Source: Novosphingobium sp. B 225
Lineage (GTDB): Bacteria; Pseudomonadota; Alphaproteobacteria; Sphingomonadales; Sphingomonadaceae
NCBI RefSeq assembly: GCF_002198665.1
Contig: NZ_MWLM01000045.1
Location: 1 to 57,815, forward strand
Direction: 5' to 3'
Length of the DNA stretch: 57,815 nt
Positions 1-8,235 of this stretch are shown one piece after another. The translations under genes were made by a program, and so were the position numbers. The notes under the pieces were generated by a model. The model was not told where the DNA came from, ran no database searches, and was given only the letters and a program-made list of their open reading frames with translations. Position 1 is the stretch's first letter; every line of letters starts with the position of its first letter.

Positions 1-660
1 AGCAACAGGCTCAGGAGCCGCGCCGAAGTTGTAGCCCAGCGTCAGCATCAGCGAGTGCGAACGGAAGCGCGTGCGAATGCTCTTGCCCGCAGCGTTCACC
101 AGGTCGTTGTTGAACTGGTTGTAGAAGCGATACTTCAAACCAAGATCAACGTTGCTGGAAACCGGCATGCGCACGCCGGCCAGACCTTGCCAAGCGAAAC
201 CAGTGTCCGAATCGTTCACTTGCAGAGCAGTGGTCGGAATGAACATCTGGTTCTTCACGCGGCCAACACCGGCACCGGCGCCAACATAGCCCTGCAGGCC
301 ATCATCGGGTCCGAAATCGATCAGGCCGTTGATCATGAAGCTCAGTGCCGAAGCACCGCCGACCATGGGCGAATAGGTGTAGTTGAGCGTCGGGCTGCGA
401 TAAGCCTTGATGTGCGCACGGCGATAGCTGGCTTCGGTTTCGAGGCGAAATGCGCCGAAGTCATAACCAACAATGCCGCCTACATCGTAGCCAGCCTTGG
501 TTTCCAGGATGCCGAGATTGTTAACGCCCGTCATGTTCTGGATATCTTCGACGATGGTGCCACCGGCATCACCTTCGACATACCAAGAATCATCGCGAGC
601 CAGGGCTGGCGTCGCCATGGCCGTAGTGGCCAGGGCCATCCCAATGACCAGTTTCCGCAT
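1..660 (-). CDS. Outer-membrane beta-barrel protein, OmpA-like (partial, C-terminus off window)
   Basis: Reading leftwards from the ATG at 660, the frame stays open to the window edge (220 codons seen). Residues 1-22 form a Sec signal peptide ending in an ALA box. The rest is an opacity/OmpA-type eight-stranded barrel rich in Gly and aromatic residues, with alternating hydrophobic strands such as LSFMINGLIDFG and a final strand ending LGYNFG. The last visible residues are APEPVA. In sphingomonad relatives this point usually begins a Pro-rich linker to a peptidoglycan-binding OmpA domain, so a structural porin-like role in the outer membrane is inferred. The start has a purine-rich ribosome site (AAGGGGAA). 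Barrel identity is firm; the OmpA domain itself is not in the window. Confidence 0.8.
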   Translation of the reverse strand, partial: MRKLVIGMALATTAMATPALARDDSWYVEGDAGGTIVEDIQNMTGVNNLGILETKAGYDVGGIVGYDFGAFRLETEASYRRAHIKAYRSPTLNYTYSPMVGGASALSFMINGLIDFGPDDGLQGYVGAGAGVGRVKNQMFIPTTALQVNDSDTGFAWQGLAGVRMPVSSNVDLGLKYRFYNQFNNDLVNAAGKSIRTRFRSHSLMLTLGYNFGAAPEPVA

Positions 661-861
661 TATCGTTTTCCCCTTTTAGCAGGATTGAACCACCGAGTGC
701 CGCGTTTTCTAACTGCTTAGAATCCCCGGCGCAAGCGCTCAAACACCACTACTGTTGCAATTATGCCTCGAATCCGCTGCGGAATTCCATGAAACGACAC
801 GAAAATACGGCAGGAATTGCACAGGTTTGGGTAAAACGGACCGAAATTTCCAGTCGTGATG

Positions 862-1260
862 TCAGCTTGGGGGCAGGATTCCGGCCAGTTCCAGTGCTGA
901 GATCAGCGCAGATATGGTCGCCCGGGCTTCCGAATCGATTACCGTGCCGCCACTTGGTGCCGCGGGCCTGGCGGGCTTTAGCCAGCCGTCGACATAGCGC
1001 ATGTCCTGGTCAGCTTCGCGATTCAGCACCCGCATTCCATCGCGCGGGCTCATGAACAGCCAGTTGCCACCGCTGAAGCAGGCGATCTGCCCATCTTTTC
1101 CTGCCCAGCTGCCGCTCGCGCCGCTGCCGACGATCCAGCATTGGCCGTCGATCGCTGCGGATGGCGGGGTGGCCAGAGTGGCTTCGATCGCCACGTGCAG
1201 CAGCGCATCGATCCGACTGAGGGCTTCATTGACGTAGCCCTCTTTCTGCGACTGGCCGGC
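862..1260 (-). pseudogene. DUF2793 protein, N-terminus lost (GTA-associated remnant)
   Basis: The frame reads AGQSQKEGYVNEALSRIDAL, the standard beginning of the DUF2793 domain. It continues through a Trp/Gly-rich GxGxxGxWAGKDGQIA core to a normal-looking C-terminal helix ending ELAGILPPS and stop. DUF2793 proteins usually have a further N-terminal stretch (roughly TPRxGLPLLF) before AGQ; here it is replaced by terminase sequence in another frame. No good start codon precedes the domain apart from a GTG at 1194 inside it. In sphingomonads DUF2793 genes commonly close GTA/prophage tail clusters. I infer this is the downstream end of a deleted GTA cluster. Domain recognition is by motif reading only. 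Confidence 0.72.
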
Positions 1261-1717
1261 AGGCGTGGCTGTGCTGCGGGCCGCGCAGGCTTTCGGGTTC
1301 TCCGGCGGAATAGAGTGTGGCCTGAGCCCCGTTGGGCCAGGTCAGGGTCCGTTTGGACGGTTCAAAGCGCGGGCGCTTGTCCTTGGGGGCGATCGCCTGC
1401 AAGCCGCTGTCGCCCTGAACCATAACCGCGCGCGCTTCATGCAAGGAGGCCGCAATCAGCGCGATCCGGGCCGCAGGGTTCTGTTCCGCGATCGCCCGGA
1501 TCCATTCTGCCCCGGCCCGGGTCTTGCCAAACCCGCGCCCGGCCAGAATTAGCCAGGTTTGCCAAGCGGCATCGGGCGCAACCTGGCCGTCATGAGCCCA
1601 CAGGTACCAGCAGGTCCGCAGCGAGCGGCGCTCGCGATGGCCCATCCGGCTTAGCAATTCGCGGCATTCGGAGCGCGACAGCCCTTCGAACAGGCGGCCC
1701 GGCTCAGTCGCCTTCAT
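1226..1717 (-). pseudogene. GTA large terminase (ORFg2-like), truncated by deletion fusion
   Basis: The start at 1717 (MKATEPGRLFEGL) overlaps the upstream small-terminase gene by 14 nt. The N-terminal ATPase region is clear: a Walker A-like LAGRGFGKTRAGAEW, then ALIAASLHEARAVMVQGDSG and EPESLRGPQHSHA, all classic for the phage/GTA DNA-packaging terminase. Normal proteins continue HSHAWCDE(I/L)AKW for another 250 or more residues, including the Walker B/DE motif and nuclease domain. Here the frame instead reads CRPVAERGLRQ and stops at 1226. The lost nuclease and the foreign out-of-frame tail show the gene is broken. The tail encodes DUF2793 in a second frame. Confidence 0.82.
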
Positions 1718-2234
1718 CGCCCTGGTCCTGTTCTTCGAGCAGCGCCGTGTTGGCGGCATTGCGCTTGCGCATGTCCTCGATCATCGCGGTGATCGATTCC
1801 AGCACGTCGGCTTCGTCAGCCGCCTCGTCCTGGGCGACCTGTTCGGCCTGTGACTGTTTATGCAGGGTCAGCACGCGGATCGCATTGCTGACATCCATCT
1901 TGTAGCCGGGGTTGGGATCGCGCAGGTATCCCAGCACTTCCATTTCAAGGTTGCGATAGCCTTCGGTCTGCGCGGCCTGCCACAGGCGGCGAAAATTGGG
2001 ATAGCGGGCGCGGGCATGATAGGCCTGGCTGGTGGTGATCCCGGCCACTTCGGCCGCGCGGGTAACATTGGAAGTTTCGATCAGGGCGGCAATGAAGCGG
2101 CCGCGCCAGTTACGCTTGACCTGGGCGGTGCCGGGCAAGCGGCGGCGGGGTTGGCGGGCTGTGCAATCGGGCTGCGTGGTCAGCGCCGGGAGGGCGCACT
2201 GCGCGCCGTCCGGCGCGATGGGGGCCGTGCTCAT
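1704..2234 (-). CDS. Small terminase-like DNA-binding protein (GTA gene 1-like)
   Basis: The product is a 176-residue protein with an HTH-like block (FIAALIETSNVTRAAEVAGITTSQAY, described in parts: residues about 45-70). This resembles the DNA-recognition domain of phage small terminases, and is followed by an acidic C-terminus (DEAADEADVLES...EEQDQGDEGD). It sits directly before the terminase fragment with a 14 nt overlap, the position of TerS (g1) in Rhodobacter-type GTAs. The frame is intact and starts at ATG 2234. With the packaging ATPase destroyed, it cannot support packaging from this locus. Alternative: a generic HTH protein of a prophage remnant. Confidence 0.65.
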   Translation of the reverse strand: MSTAPIAPDGAQCALPALTTQPDCTARQPRRRLPGTAQVKRNWRGRFIAALIETSNVTRAAEVAGITTSQAYHARARYPNFRRLWQAAQTEGYRNLEMEVLGYLRDPNPGYKMDVSNAIRVLTLHKQSQAEQVAQDEAADEADVLESITAMIEDMRKRNAANTALLEEQDQGDEGD

Positions 2235-2451
2235 CCGGTTCTCCTGTGCGGGAAAGGAAGGGGTATCGCGATAACGCCGGGCCGGTGCAGGTGGAGGCGA
2301 ATCGGACTATCGCGATGTTCTCTATATGTGCCATATCAGCGTGACATTGTCAAGCGCAAAGAACCAATATGGTTATTTGCAGCACATGCTTGTCGCCCGC
2401 GCGCTTGCTCATTAAGCAAGCGGCCTGACGCTCAGAGCCAAGGGAACCCAT

Positions 2452-3093
2452 ATGCTGCGCCGCCTCTACGACTGGACCATGGCCAAGGCCGCCGATCCGC
2501 GTGCCGAATGGTGGCTGGCGCTGTTCGCCTTTGTTGAGGCAAGCTTTTTTCCGATCCCGCCGCATCCGCTGCTGGGGATCATGTGTCTGGCCGAACCCAA
2601 AAAGGCGATCCGCTTTGCCATAATCGCCACGCTGGCCTCGGTCGCCGGGGGGCTGCTGGGCTATGCGATCGGACATTTCCTGTATGACACGCTGGGCACC
2701 CAGCTGCTGGCACTGCTGGGCCTGACGCAAAGCTTTCCCAAGGCGGCCTGCTATCTGCGCGAATACGGGGCAGAGATCATCATGATCAAGGGCGCCACCC
2801 CGATCCCGTTCAAGCTGCTGACGATCACCGCCGGGTTCATCGCCATGCCGCTGGTAACTTTCGTGCTGGCCAGCCTGGTCAGCCGGTCGATCAGCTTTAT
2901 GATCGTGGGCGTGCTGTTCCGCCTGTTCGGTGCGCCGATCAAGGCCTTCATCGACAAGTACCTGGGCCTGGCCACGGCCGGTTTCGTGGTGCTGGTGGTG
3001 GGCGGGTTCATTGCTGCCGCTGCGCTGTCGGGCGGGGGCAATGACAGCAATGCCAAGTGCGATGCCGTTGCGCCGCTCGCCGCTGCGGCATGA
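2452..3093 (+). CDS. DedA/YqaA-family membrane protein (VTT domain)
   Basis: This 213-residue polytopic membrane protein carries the motif FVEASFFPIPPHPLL near residue 25-40 and an AxxGGxLGYxIG helix (about 68-78), typical of the YqaA branch of the DedA/VTT family. The re-entrant-loop signature KGATPIPFKLLTITAGF lies near residue 115-130. Family members are implicated in phospholipid (undecaprenyl-phosphate, phosphatidylethanolamine) translocation at the inner membrane; the substrate here is unknown. The C-terminal tail is short and polar. Its stop overlaps the start of the next gene in an ATGA tetranucleotide, so the GST-like protein is probably translationally coupled. Confidence 0.85.
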   Translation: MLRRLYDWTMAKAADPRAEWWLALFAFVEASFFPIPPHPLLGIMCLAEPKKAIRFAIIATLASVAGGLLGYAIGHFLYDTLGTQLLALLGLTQSFPKAACYLREYGAEIIMIKGATPIPFKLLTITAGFIAMPLVTFVLASLVSRSISFMIVGVLFRLFGAPIKAFIDKYLGLATAGFVVLVVGGFIAAAALSGGGNDSNAKCDAVAPLAAAA

Positions 3094-3737
3094 ATGCGAT
3101 CACGCTCTACCACTGCAAGGATGCGCGTTCGTTCCGCGCGCTTTGGGCGCTGGAAGAACTGGGTCTGGACTATGCCCTTGAACTGATGCCCTTCCCGCCG
3201 CGCGTCAGGGTGGAGGGATACCGCGAGATCAACCCGCTCGGCACGATCCCCGCGCTGCTAGTTGATGGCGCGCTGATGACGGAAAGCGCGGCGATCCCGC
3301 ATTTCCTGGCAACGCGGTTCGGCCCTTCGGACCTGGCGGTGGCGCCGGACGAGCCGGACTATGCCCGCTATCTCAATTTCCTGCACATGGGCGAGGCGAC
3401 GCTGACGTTCCCGCAGACGATCCACCTGCGTTACACCCGGCTGGAGCCGCCCGAGCGCCGCGTGGCCCAGGCGGCAGAGGACTATGCGCTGTGGTTCGGA
3501 TCGCGGCTGCGCGCCGCAGAAACCATGCTGCACGGGGAATTCGCAGCGGCGGGGCGGTTTACCATGGCCGACATTTCGGTGGGCTATGCGGTGATGCTGG
3601 CGCTCAGCATCGGGCTTGAGCAACAGGTCACACCGGGGATGCAGGCCTATCTGGAGCGGCTGAGCCAGCGCGCGGGGTTTGCCCGCGCCAAGGCGGCGCA
3701 GGGATCTGCGGGGCTGGAAACCAGCCCGCTGGACTGA
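3090..3737 (+). CDS. Glutathione S-transferase family protein
   Basis: The 215-residue protein has a thioredoxin-like GST N-terminal domain (ITLYHCKDARSFRALWALEE, residues 3-22; NPLGTIPAL with the conserved cis-Pro; ESAAIPHFL, the glutathione gamma-glutamyl contact ES) and an all-helical C-terminal domain with the ADISVGYAV hydrophobic-staple region. The start is the ATG at 3090, overlapping the DedA stop by four bases; an earlier in-frame start lies inside the upstream gene. Probable cytosolic glutathione-dependent detoxification or isomerisation. Substrate is unknown. It is followed 17 nt later by a fatty-acid-hydroxylase-family gene in the same direction. Confidence 0.85.
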   Translation: MNAITLYHCKDARSFRALWALEELGLDYALELMPFPPRVRVEGYREINPLGTIPALLVDGALMTESAAIPHFLATRFGPSDLAVAPDEPDYARYLNFLHMGEATLTFPQTIHLRYTRLEPPERRVAQAAEDYALWFGSRLRAAETMLHGEFAAAGRFTMADISVGYAVMLALSIGLEQQVTPGMQAYLERLSQRAGFARAKAAQGSAGLETSPLD

Positions 3738-3754
3738 AACGGGGAATAAAGCGC

Positions 3755-4582
3755 ATGCCAATGTCCACCTGGGCCGTGCTGGGGGTCTATCTGACTTTCG
3801 CACTGATCGAACTGTTGCGCACCCGCCTGTTCGCCAAACCTGGCCAGACCCGCGACGATGCGGTTGTCGAAGTGGCCAGCACGGTGATCCTGCTGGCGCT
3901 GACCCAGCCCGCGATCGTGCTGGCAACCGACTGGCTGCTCGACCACTGGCTGCCGCAGTACCGGGGGGCGCTGACCGATCTCAACATCGTGGCGGCGGTG
4001 CTGCTGTTCCTGGTGTTCGACGATATGGCGCAATATTGGTGGCACCGCGCCTCGCACTCCACCGCCTGGCTCTACAACCTCCACCGTGCGCACCACAATG
4101 CCGGGTACATGAGTGTCCGGCTCGTCTATCGCAACAACCTGCTTTATTACGCGATGATGCCGGCGATCTGGTTTTCGGGCGTGCTGGTCTACCTCGGGCT
4201 CGGCTGGGTCTATGCCGGCTATGTGGTGGTCAAGCAGACCGTGATCATCGCCGCGCACAGCGATGCCGCCTGGGATCGGCCGCTGTATCGGATCAAGGCG
4301 CTGTCCCCGCTGATGTGGCTGGTGGAACGCACCATCTCAACCCCGGCGACCCATCATGCCCACCACGGCCAGCATGCCACCGATCCGGGGACCCATTACA
4401 AAGGGAACTACGGTAACCTGCTGTTTTTCTGGGATGTCCTGTTTGGATCAGCGCGGATTACCCGGCGTTATCCGGAAAGCTACGGGGTGGAAAACCTGCC
4501 CCACGCCGGGTTCGGCCAGCAATTGCTCTGGCCACTGGTGCCAGAAAACAAGGGCGAGCCGGTTACGGCACCGCGCGACTGA
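3755..4582 (+). CDS. Sterol desaturase / fatty acid hydroxylase family protein
   Basis: This is a 275-residue integral membrane di-iron enzyme. The histidine clusters are visible in order: HRASH at residues 97-101, LHRAHH at about 109-114, and HHAHHGQH in the C-terminal third before a GNYGNLLFFWD segment. These match the fatty acid hydroxylase superfamily (carotenoid hydroxylases, sterol desaturases, ceramide/fatty acid hydroxylases). Four hydrophobic helices surround the clusters. Substrate cannot be read from sequence. Because a serine palmitoyltransferase operon lies 2.5 kb away, hydroxylation of a sphingolipid or its fatty acid is an attractive but unproven option. Its 3' end overlaps the convergent SGNH hydrolase by 20 nt. 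Confidence 0.82.
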   Translation: MPMSTWAVLGVYLTFALIELLRTRLFAKPGQTRDDAVVEVASTVILLALTQPAIVLATDWLLDHWLPQYRGALTDLNIVAAVLLFLVFDDMAQYWWHRASHSTAWLYNLHRAHHNAGYMSVRLVYRNNLLYYAMMPAIWFSGVLVYLGLGWVYAGYVVVKQTVIIAAHSDAAWDRPLYRIKALSPLMWLVERTISTPATHHAHHGQHATDPGTHYKGNYGNLLFFWDVLFGSARITRRYPESYGVENLPHAGFGQQLLWPLVPENKGEPVTAPRD

Positions 4583-5336
4583 GCGCCGCCGCCAGCGCGG
4601 CCCGCGTGACCGGCTCCATCACCGCATAGCCCGCCGCTTCGGGATGCACGCCATCGCGGCCGAATTCGGTGCGCAGTTCGCCATTCGGCCCGGACAGGAT
4701 GGCGTGGTAATCGGCAAAGGTCAGTTGCTGCTCCTTGGCATAGTCCTTCAACCACCGGTTCAGTTCGGCTATGCGCGGGGCGGGCTTTACCTCGGGCCGC
4801 CAGCTCATCCGGTCGGCTGGCGGGATCGAGCCGAGGATCACGCGGATTCCGGCGGCTTTCGCCAGTGTGACCATCGCGCGGACGTTGTTCTGGTAAGCCA
4901 CGGGCGTGGTCGGCCCCGTATTCCCGGCAATGTCGTTGGTGCCGATCATCAGGTGCACCACGCGCGGTTTCAGCGCGATGACATCGGCCATGAAGCGCAA
5001 CAGCAGTTGCGGGCTGGTCTGGCCGGAAATGCCGCGGTTGACGATCCCGCCGGTGAACAGCCCCGGGGTGAAGCGGCTCCAGCCCTCGGTGATCGAATCG
5101 CCGATGAACACGATGTCGGCATGCTGGCCGGGCAAAGCCAGATTGGCAGCGTGATAGCGGCACAGCCAGGCCCAGTCGGCCTGCGGGTTATAGGCACCCG
5201 CCGATTGCGGCGTGCAGGCTTCGTCCAGCATGTAGCTCTCCGGCTTGGCGGTGGTCGTCTGGCCCCATGCCGGTGCCGACAGCAGCAGCGCGGGCAGGGT
5301 CAGCAGCAGGGCTGAGGTGCGCGGACGGACTGGCAT
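4563..5336 (-). CDS. Secreted SGNH/GDSL hydrolase (paralogue 1)
   Basis: This is a 257-residue protein from ATG 5336; the longer frame back to 5363 adds nine residues before the signal peptide and is less likely. Residues 1-25 form a signal peptide ending APAWG. SGNH blocks appear in order: block I IGDSITEGW with the catalytic Ser, block II NRGISGQ, block III IGTNDIAGN and block V DGVHPEAAGY with catalytic Asp/His. The family includes esterases, lipases and carbohydrate deacetylases, so a periplasmic deacylation role is inferred. It is clearly related to the second SGNH gene at 6220-7008 (shared RF..DVIALKPR, P.PRI..LN and DGVHP blocks). Confidence 0.85.
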   Translation of the reverse strand: MPVRPRTSALLLTLPALLLSAPAWGQTTTAKPESYMLDEACTPQSAGAYNPQADWAWLCRYHAANLALPGQHADIVFIGDSITEGWSRFTPGLFTGGIVNRGISGQTSPQLLLRFMADVIALKPRVVHLMIGTNDIAGNTGPTTPVAYQNNVRAMVTLAKAAGIRVILGSIPPADRMSWRPEVKPAPRIAELNRWLKDYAKEQQLTFADYHAILSGPNGELRTEFGRDGVHPEAAGYAVMEPVTRAALAAALSRAVP

Positions 5337-5386
5337 ATGCGAACTTCTCCATTCCCTTGGCACCGCGCGGTGGTATGCCCCCCGTG

Positions 5387-6223
5387 ATGAACCCGATCGC
5401 CCGAAAGCTTAAAGTGCGGGTCCGGCAGGCCCTGGTCAAGGGGCCACTGCGCCCGCTTGCCAGAACCGCCTTTCACGCGCTGACCGGGGCCGAACTCGCG
5501 TTCCAGCGCCTGGTCCTGCCGCGTCGGCCCGATCCGGCTGACCTCAGCGATGTCACCGCCGTGATCAAGACCTTCCAGCGCCCCCGCCGCTGCCAGGCCC
5601 TGATTGATTCGATCCGCGCGCTCCATCCCCACCTCAGGATCGTGGTGGTCGATGACAGCCGCGTGTCCACTCCCTTCCACCATGCCGAAACCCTGGTCCT
5701 GCCGTTTGACAGCGGGGTCAGCGCGGGGCGCAATGCCGCCTTGGCTGCGGTCGAAACACCCTATGTCATCAACCTTGATGACGATCTGGTGTTCTTCCGC
5801 AAGACCGGCCTGGCCGCCGCGCTGGCATTGCTGCGCGGACAGAGCGATCTGGCCATCATGGGCGGGGTCATGCTTGACCTGCCGCACTACGGCTGGAACC
5901 ACTCGCTTGGCGGAGCCCTGCACCCGTCGGCGGCCTCCTCGCTGATCCCAGAAGGAACCCGGATCGGACCGCTGACCGTGGGGGACAAGGTCAGCAACTT
6001 CTTCATCGCGCGCACCGAAGCCGTGCGCAGCATCGGCTGGGATCCGCAGGTCCGGCGGCTGGACCATGCCGATTTCTTCACCCGGGCGAAGGGCCGCCTG
6101 GTCTGCGCTTATAACCCCGCGCTGCAGGTCCTCCACGTCAAGGATCCGTTCGACGCGGACTACCTGCGCTTCCGCTTCGACCTCGCGGCAGACCTGGCCT
6201 ACCTCAAGGCCAAGTACCCCTAA
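5387..6223 (+). CDS. GT2-like glycosyltransferase
   Basis: A 278-residue protein with a GT-A fold. An N-terminal basic/hydrophobic region is followed by TAVIKTFQRPRRC (nucleotide-sugar binding strand), IVVVDDSR, SAGRNAALAAV and the metal-binding acidic motif INLDDDLVFF at about residue 128. Later blocks include GGVMLDLP and DHADFFTRAK, resembling bacterial relatives of polypeptide/N-acetylgalactosaminyl transferases. ATG 5387 follows GTG 5384; either could be used. It is divergent from SGNH paralogue 1 with only about 50 bp between starts and convergent with SGNH paralogue 2, sharing a CTAA stop overlap. Likely surface glycan or glycolipid synthesis; acceptor unknown. Confidence 0.78.
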   Translation: MNPIARKLKVRVRQALVKGPLRPLARTAFHALTGAELAFQRLVLPRRPDPADLSDVTAVIKTFQRPRRCQALIDSIRALHPHLRIVVVDDSRVSTPFHHAETLVLPFDSGVSAGRNAALAAVETPYVINLDDDLVFFRKTGLAAALALLRGQSDLAIMGGVMLDLPHYGWNHSLGGALHPSAASSLIPEGTRIGPLTVGDKVSNFFIARTEAVRSIGWDPQVRRLDHADFFTRAKGRLVCAYNPALQVLHVKDPFDADYLRFRFDLAADLAYLKAKYP

Positions 6224-7008
6224 GATTGCTCCGCTGGCCGTGCCGGCAGCGCGGCCTGGGCCCGGCGCACCACCGGTTCGAGCAAGGCATAGGCCTGCGC
6301 CGAAGGGTGCACCCCGTCCAGGCTCAGCCCCGGCCGGGGGGTCTTGCCATCCGGCCCGACCAGCGCGGCATGGAAATCCGCCAGCACCGCCCCGCGCCGC
6401 GCCGCCATCTCGCGCAGCGCCGTGTTGAGCTGCTCGATCCGGGGATAGGGCGCCAGCCGGGGGCGGGTCGGGAACCGTTCCACCGGCGGCATGGTCGCCA
6501 CGATCACCGCGATCCCGTTGGCCTGGGCCAGATCGATCAGCGATTCGATATTGGCGAGGTATTCCGCCGGACCGATCAGGCCGCCGCGCCCGATCACATC
6601 GTTGATCCCCGCCTCGATCAGCACGGCCCGGGGACGCAGCGCGATCACGTCTTGCCGGAACCGGGGCAAAAGCGCGGCGCTGGAATGGCCACCGATCCCG
6701 CGATTGACCCAGTCCCGCCCGAACAGGCCGGGTTGCAGTTCATCCCAGTCCCCGACGATCGAATCCCCGTAAAAGACCAGTTCCGGCCGCAGACCGGCAG
6801 CGGCCAGCCGCCGGTTGTCGGCCCGGTGGACGCAGATGCCGAACACGTCGCCGGGCACCGCCAGCGGATCGGCCGCCGGATCATCCGGGCAGGGCTGGTC
6901 CACCATTTGCTTCTGATAGGCCGGAGCCCACCAATAGCGCCAGTGGTTCGCCGCCCAGACCGCAGCAATCGCCGCAAGCAGCAGTGCAATGCGCCAGCGC
7001 CGCGTCAC
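6220..7008 (-). CDS. SGNH/GDSL hydrolase (paralogue 2), membrane-anchored, in the spt operon
   Basis: A 262-residue protein with an N-terminal hydrophobic segment (residues 5-20) that can act as uncleaved anchor or signal. SGNH blocks: YGDSIVGDW (Ser), NRGIGGHS, AGINDVIG (G-x-N-D) and DGVHPSAQAY (Asp/His). It starts 11 nt after the serine palmitoyltransferase stop on the same strand, so it is very probably the third gene of an acp-spt-SGNH transcript. This suggests acylation or deacylation of a sphingolipid or envelope glycan, but that is inference from position. Its stop codon interlocks with that of the convergent glycosyltransferase (CTAA, 6220-6223). Confidence 0.83.
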   Translation of the reverse strand: MTRRWRIALLLAAIAAVWAANHWRYWWAPAYQKQMVDQPCPDDPAADPLAVPGDVFGICVHRADNRRLAAAGLRPELVFYGDSIVGDWDELQPGLFGRDWVNRGIGGHSSAALLPRFRQDVIALRPRAVLIEAGINDVIGRGGLIGPAEYLANIESLIDLAQANGIAVIVATMPPVERFPTRPRLAPYPRIEQLNTALREMAARRGAVLADFHAALVGPDGKTPRPGLSLDGVHPSAQAYALLEPVVRRAQAALPARPAEQS

Positions 7009-7019
7009 CGCCGATCCCC

Positions 7020-8219
7020 TCAGATGATCCCGGCCGTGTGCCCGGCGCGTTCGAACATGCCGATGATCGTCTGCACCTGTTCGGCGCTATGCTCCGCGCA
7101 GAGCGAGCAGCGCAGCAGGGTCATCCCGGCCGGGGTCGCGGGCGGGCGGGCCAGGTTGACGTAAAGCCCTTCGTGCAGCAGCGCTTCCCACATCATCGCG
7201 CCGCGTTCCAGATCGGGCATGATCACCGAAATGATCGCGCTTTGCGGCTCGTCCGTGCCCAGCTGAAAGCCCTTGTCCTTCAGTCCCTTGTGCAACACCC
7301 GCGAATTTTCCCACAGATGCGCGCGCTTGTTGCCGGCGTGCATCAGCTTGCGGATCGAGGTGCAGGCGGTTGCCACCACGCTGGGCGGCAGGCTCGCCGT
7401 GAACACATAGGGACGGCAGACCAGCCGCATGATTTCGAACTTAGGATGGTTCGATACGCAGAAGCCGCCGACCGTGCCGACCGATTTGGAGAAAGTGCCG
7501 ATCACGAAATCGACATCGTCCAGGCAGCCCTGATCCTCGGCCACGCCGCGTCCGTTGGGGCCGATGAAGCCCATCGAATGCGCTTCGTCCACCAGCACCA
7601 TCGCGCCGTTTTCCTTGGCGACGCGGATCATTTCCTTCAGCGGGGCAATATCGCCCAGCATCGAATAGACCCCTTCCAGCACCACCAGCTTGCCCGCGCC
7701 TTCGGGAATGCGCTTCAGCCGCTTTTCCATCGCTTCGATGTCATTGTGCTTGAACGGCACGACCTCGGCATCGCCCATCTTGCAGCCATCCCAGATGCTG
7801 GCGTGGCTATCGATGTCGAGCACGATGTAATCGCCTTTGCTGGCGATCGTTGAGATAATCCCAAGGTTGGCCTGATAGCCGGTGGAAAACACCATGGCGT
7901 GATCCATGGCGTAGAATTCCTTCAGCGCCTCTTCGACCGCGCGGTGCCCGGCATAAGTGCCGTTGAGCACGCGACTGCCGGTGGTGCCGGCGCCAAAATC
8001 GTCCAGCGCCTGCTTGCCCGCCTCGATCACATCGGGGTCAAAGGTCATGCCCATGTAATTGTACGTGCCGAGCAAAATCGTCTCGCGCCCGCTGCACATC
8101 GCAACCGTGGGCGAGATCACCCGTTCCATCACCAGATTGAACGGATCGGTCACCCCGGTCGCCAGCAGTGCGCGGCGGGTTTCGATCAGCGGGTCGAATT
8201 TGGAAAACAGGTCAGTCAT
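7020..8219 (-). CDS. spt: Serine palmitoyltransferase
   Basis: The 399-residue protein is a PLP-dependent alpha-oxoamine synthase. It condenses serine with a fatty acyl thioester to 3-ketosphinganine, the first step of sphingolipid synthesis. Visible: NYMGMTFDPDV and GTTGSRVLNGTYAGH near the N-terminus, FSTGYQANLG, the PLP-stacking His in IDSHASIWD, LVDEAHSMGFIG (Asp to pyridinium N), and the Schiff-base Lys in GTFSKSVGTVGG at about residue 245. Length and motifs match the soluble sphingomonad homodimeric enzyme. A GGAG ribosome site precedes ATG 8219. An acyl carrier protein gene lies 16 nt upstream, consistent with an acyl-ACP donor. Confidence 0.93.
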   Translation of the reverse strand: MTDLFSKFDPLIETRRALLATGVTDPFNLVMERVISPTVAMCSGRETILLGTYNYMGMTFDPDVIEAGKQALDDFGAGTTGSRVLNGTYAGHRAVEEALKEFYAMDHAMVFSTGYQANLGIISTIASKGDYIVLDIDSHASIWDGCKMGDAEVVPFKHNDIEAMEKRLKRIPEGAGKLVVLEGVYSMLGDIAPLKEMIRVAKENGAMVLVDEAHSMGFIGPNGRGVAEDQGCLDDVDFVIGTFSKSVGTVGGFCVSNHPKFEIMRLVCRPYVFTASLPPSVVATACTSIRKLMHAGNKRAHLWENSRVLHKGLKDKGFQLGTDEPQSAIISVIMPDLERGAMMWEALLHEGLYVNLARPPATPAGMTLLRCSLCAEHSAEQVQTIIGMFERAGHTAGII

Positions 8220-8235
8220 CGCGGCTCCGGCCCCC

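Noticed and set aside
2341..2352. TGACA-T-TGTCA palindrome upstream of the DedA gene
   Set aside because: Only 11 bp and common by chance; no link to a regulator.
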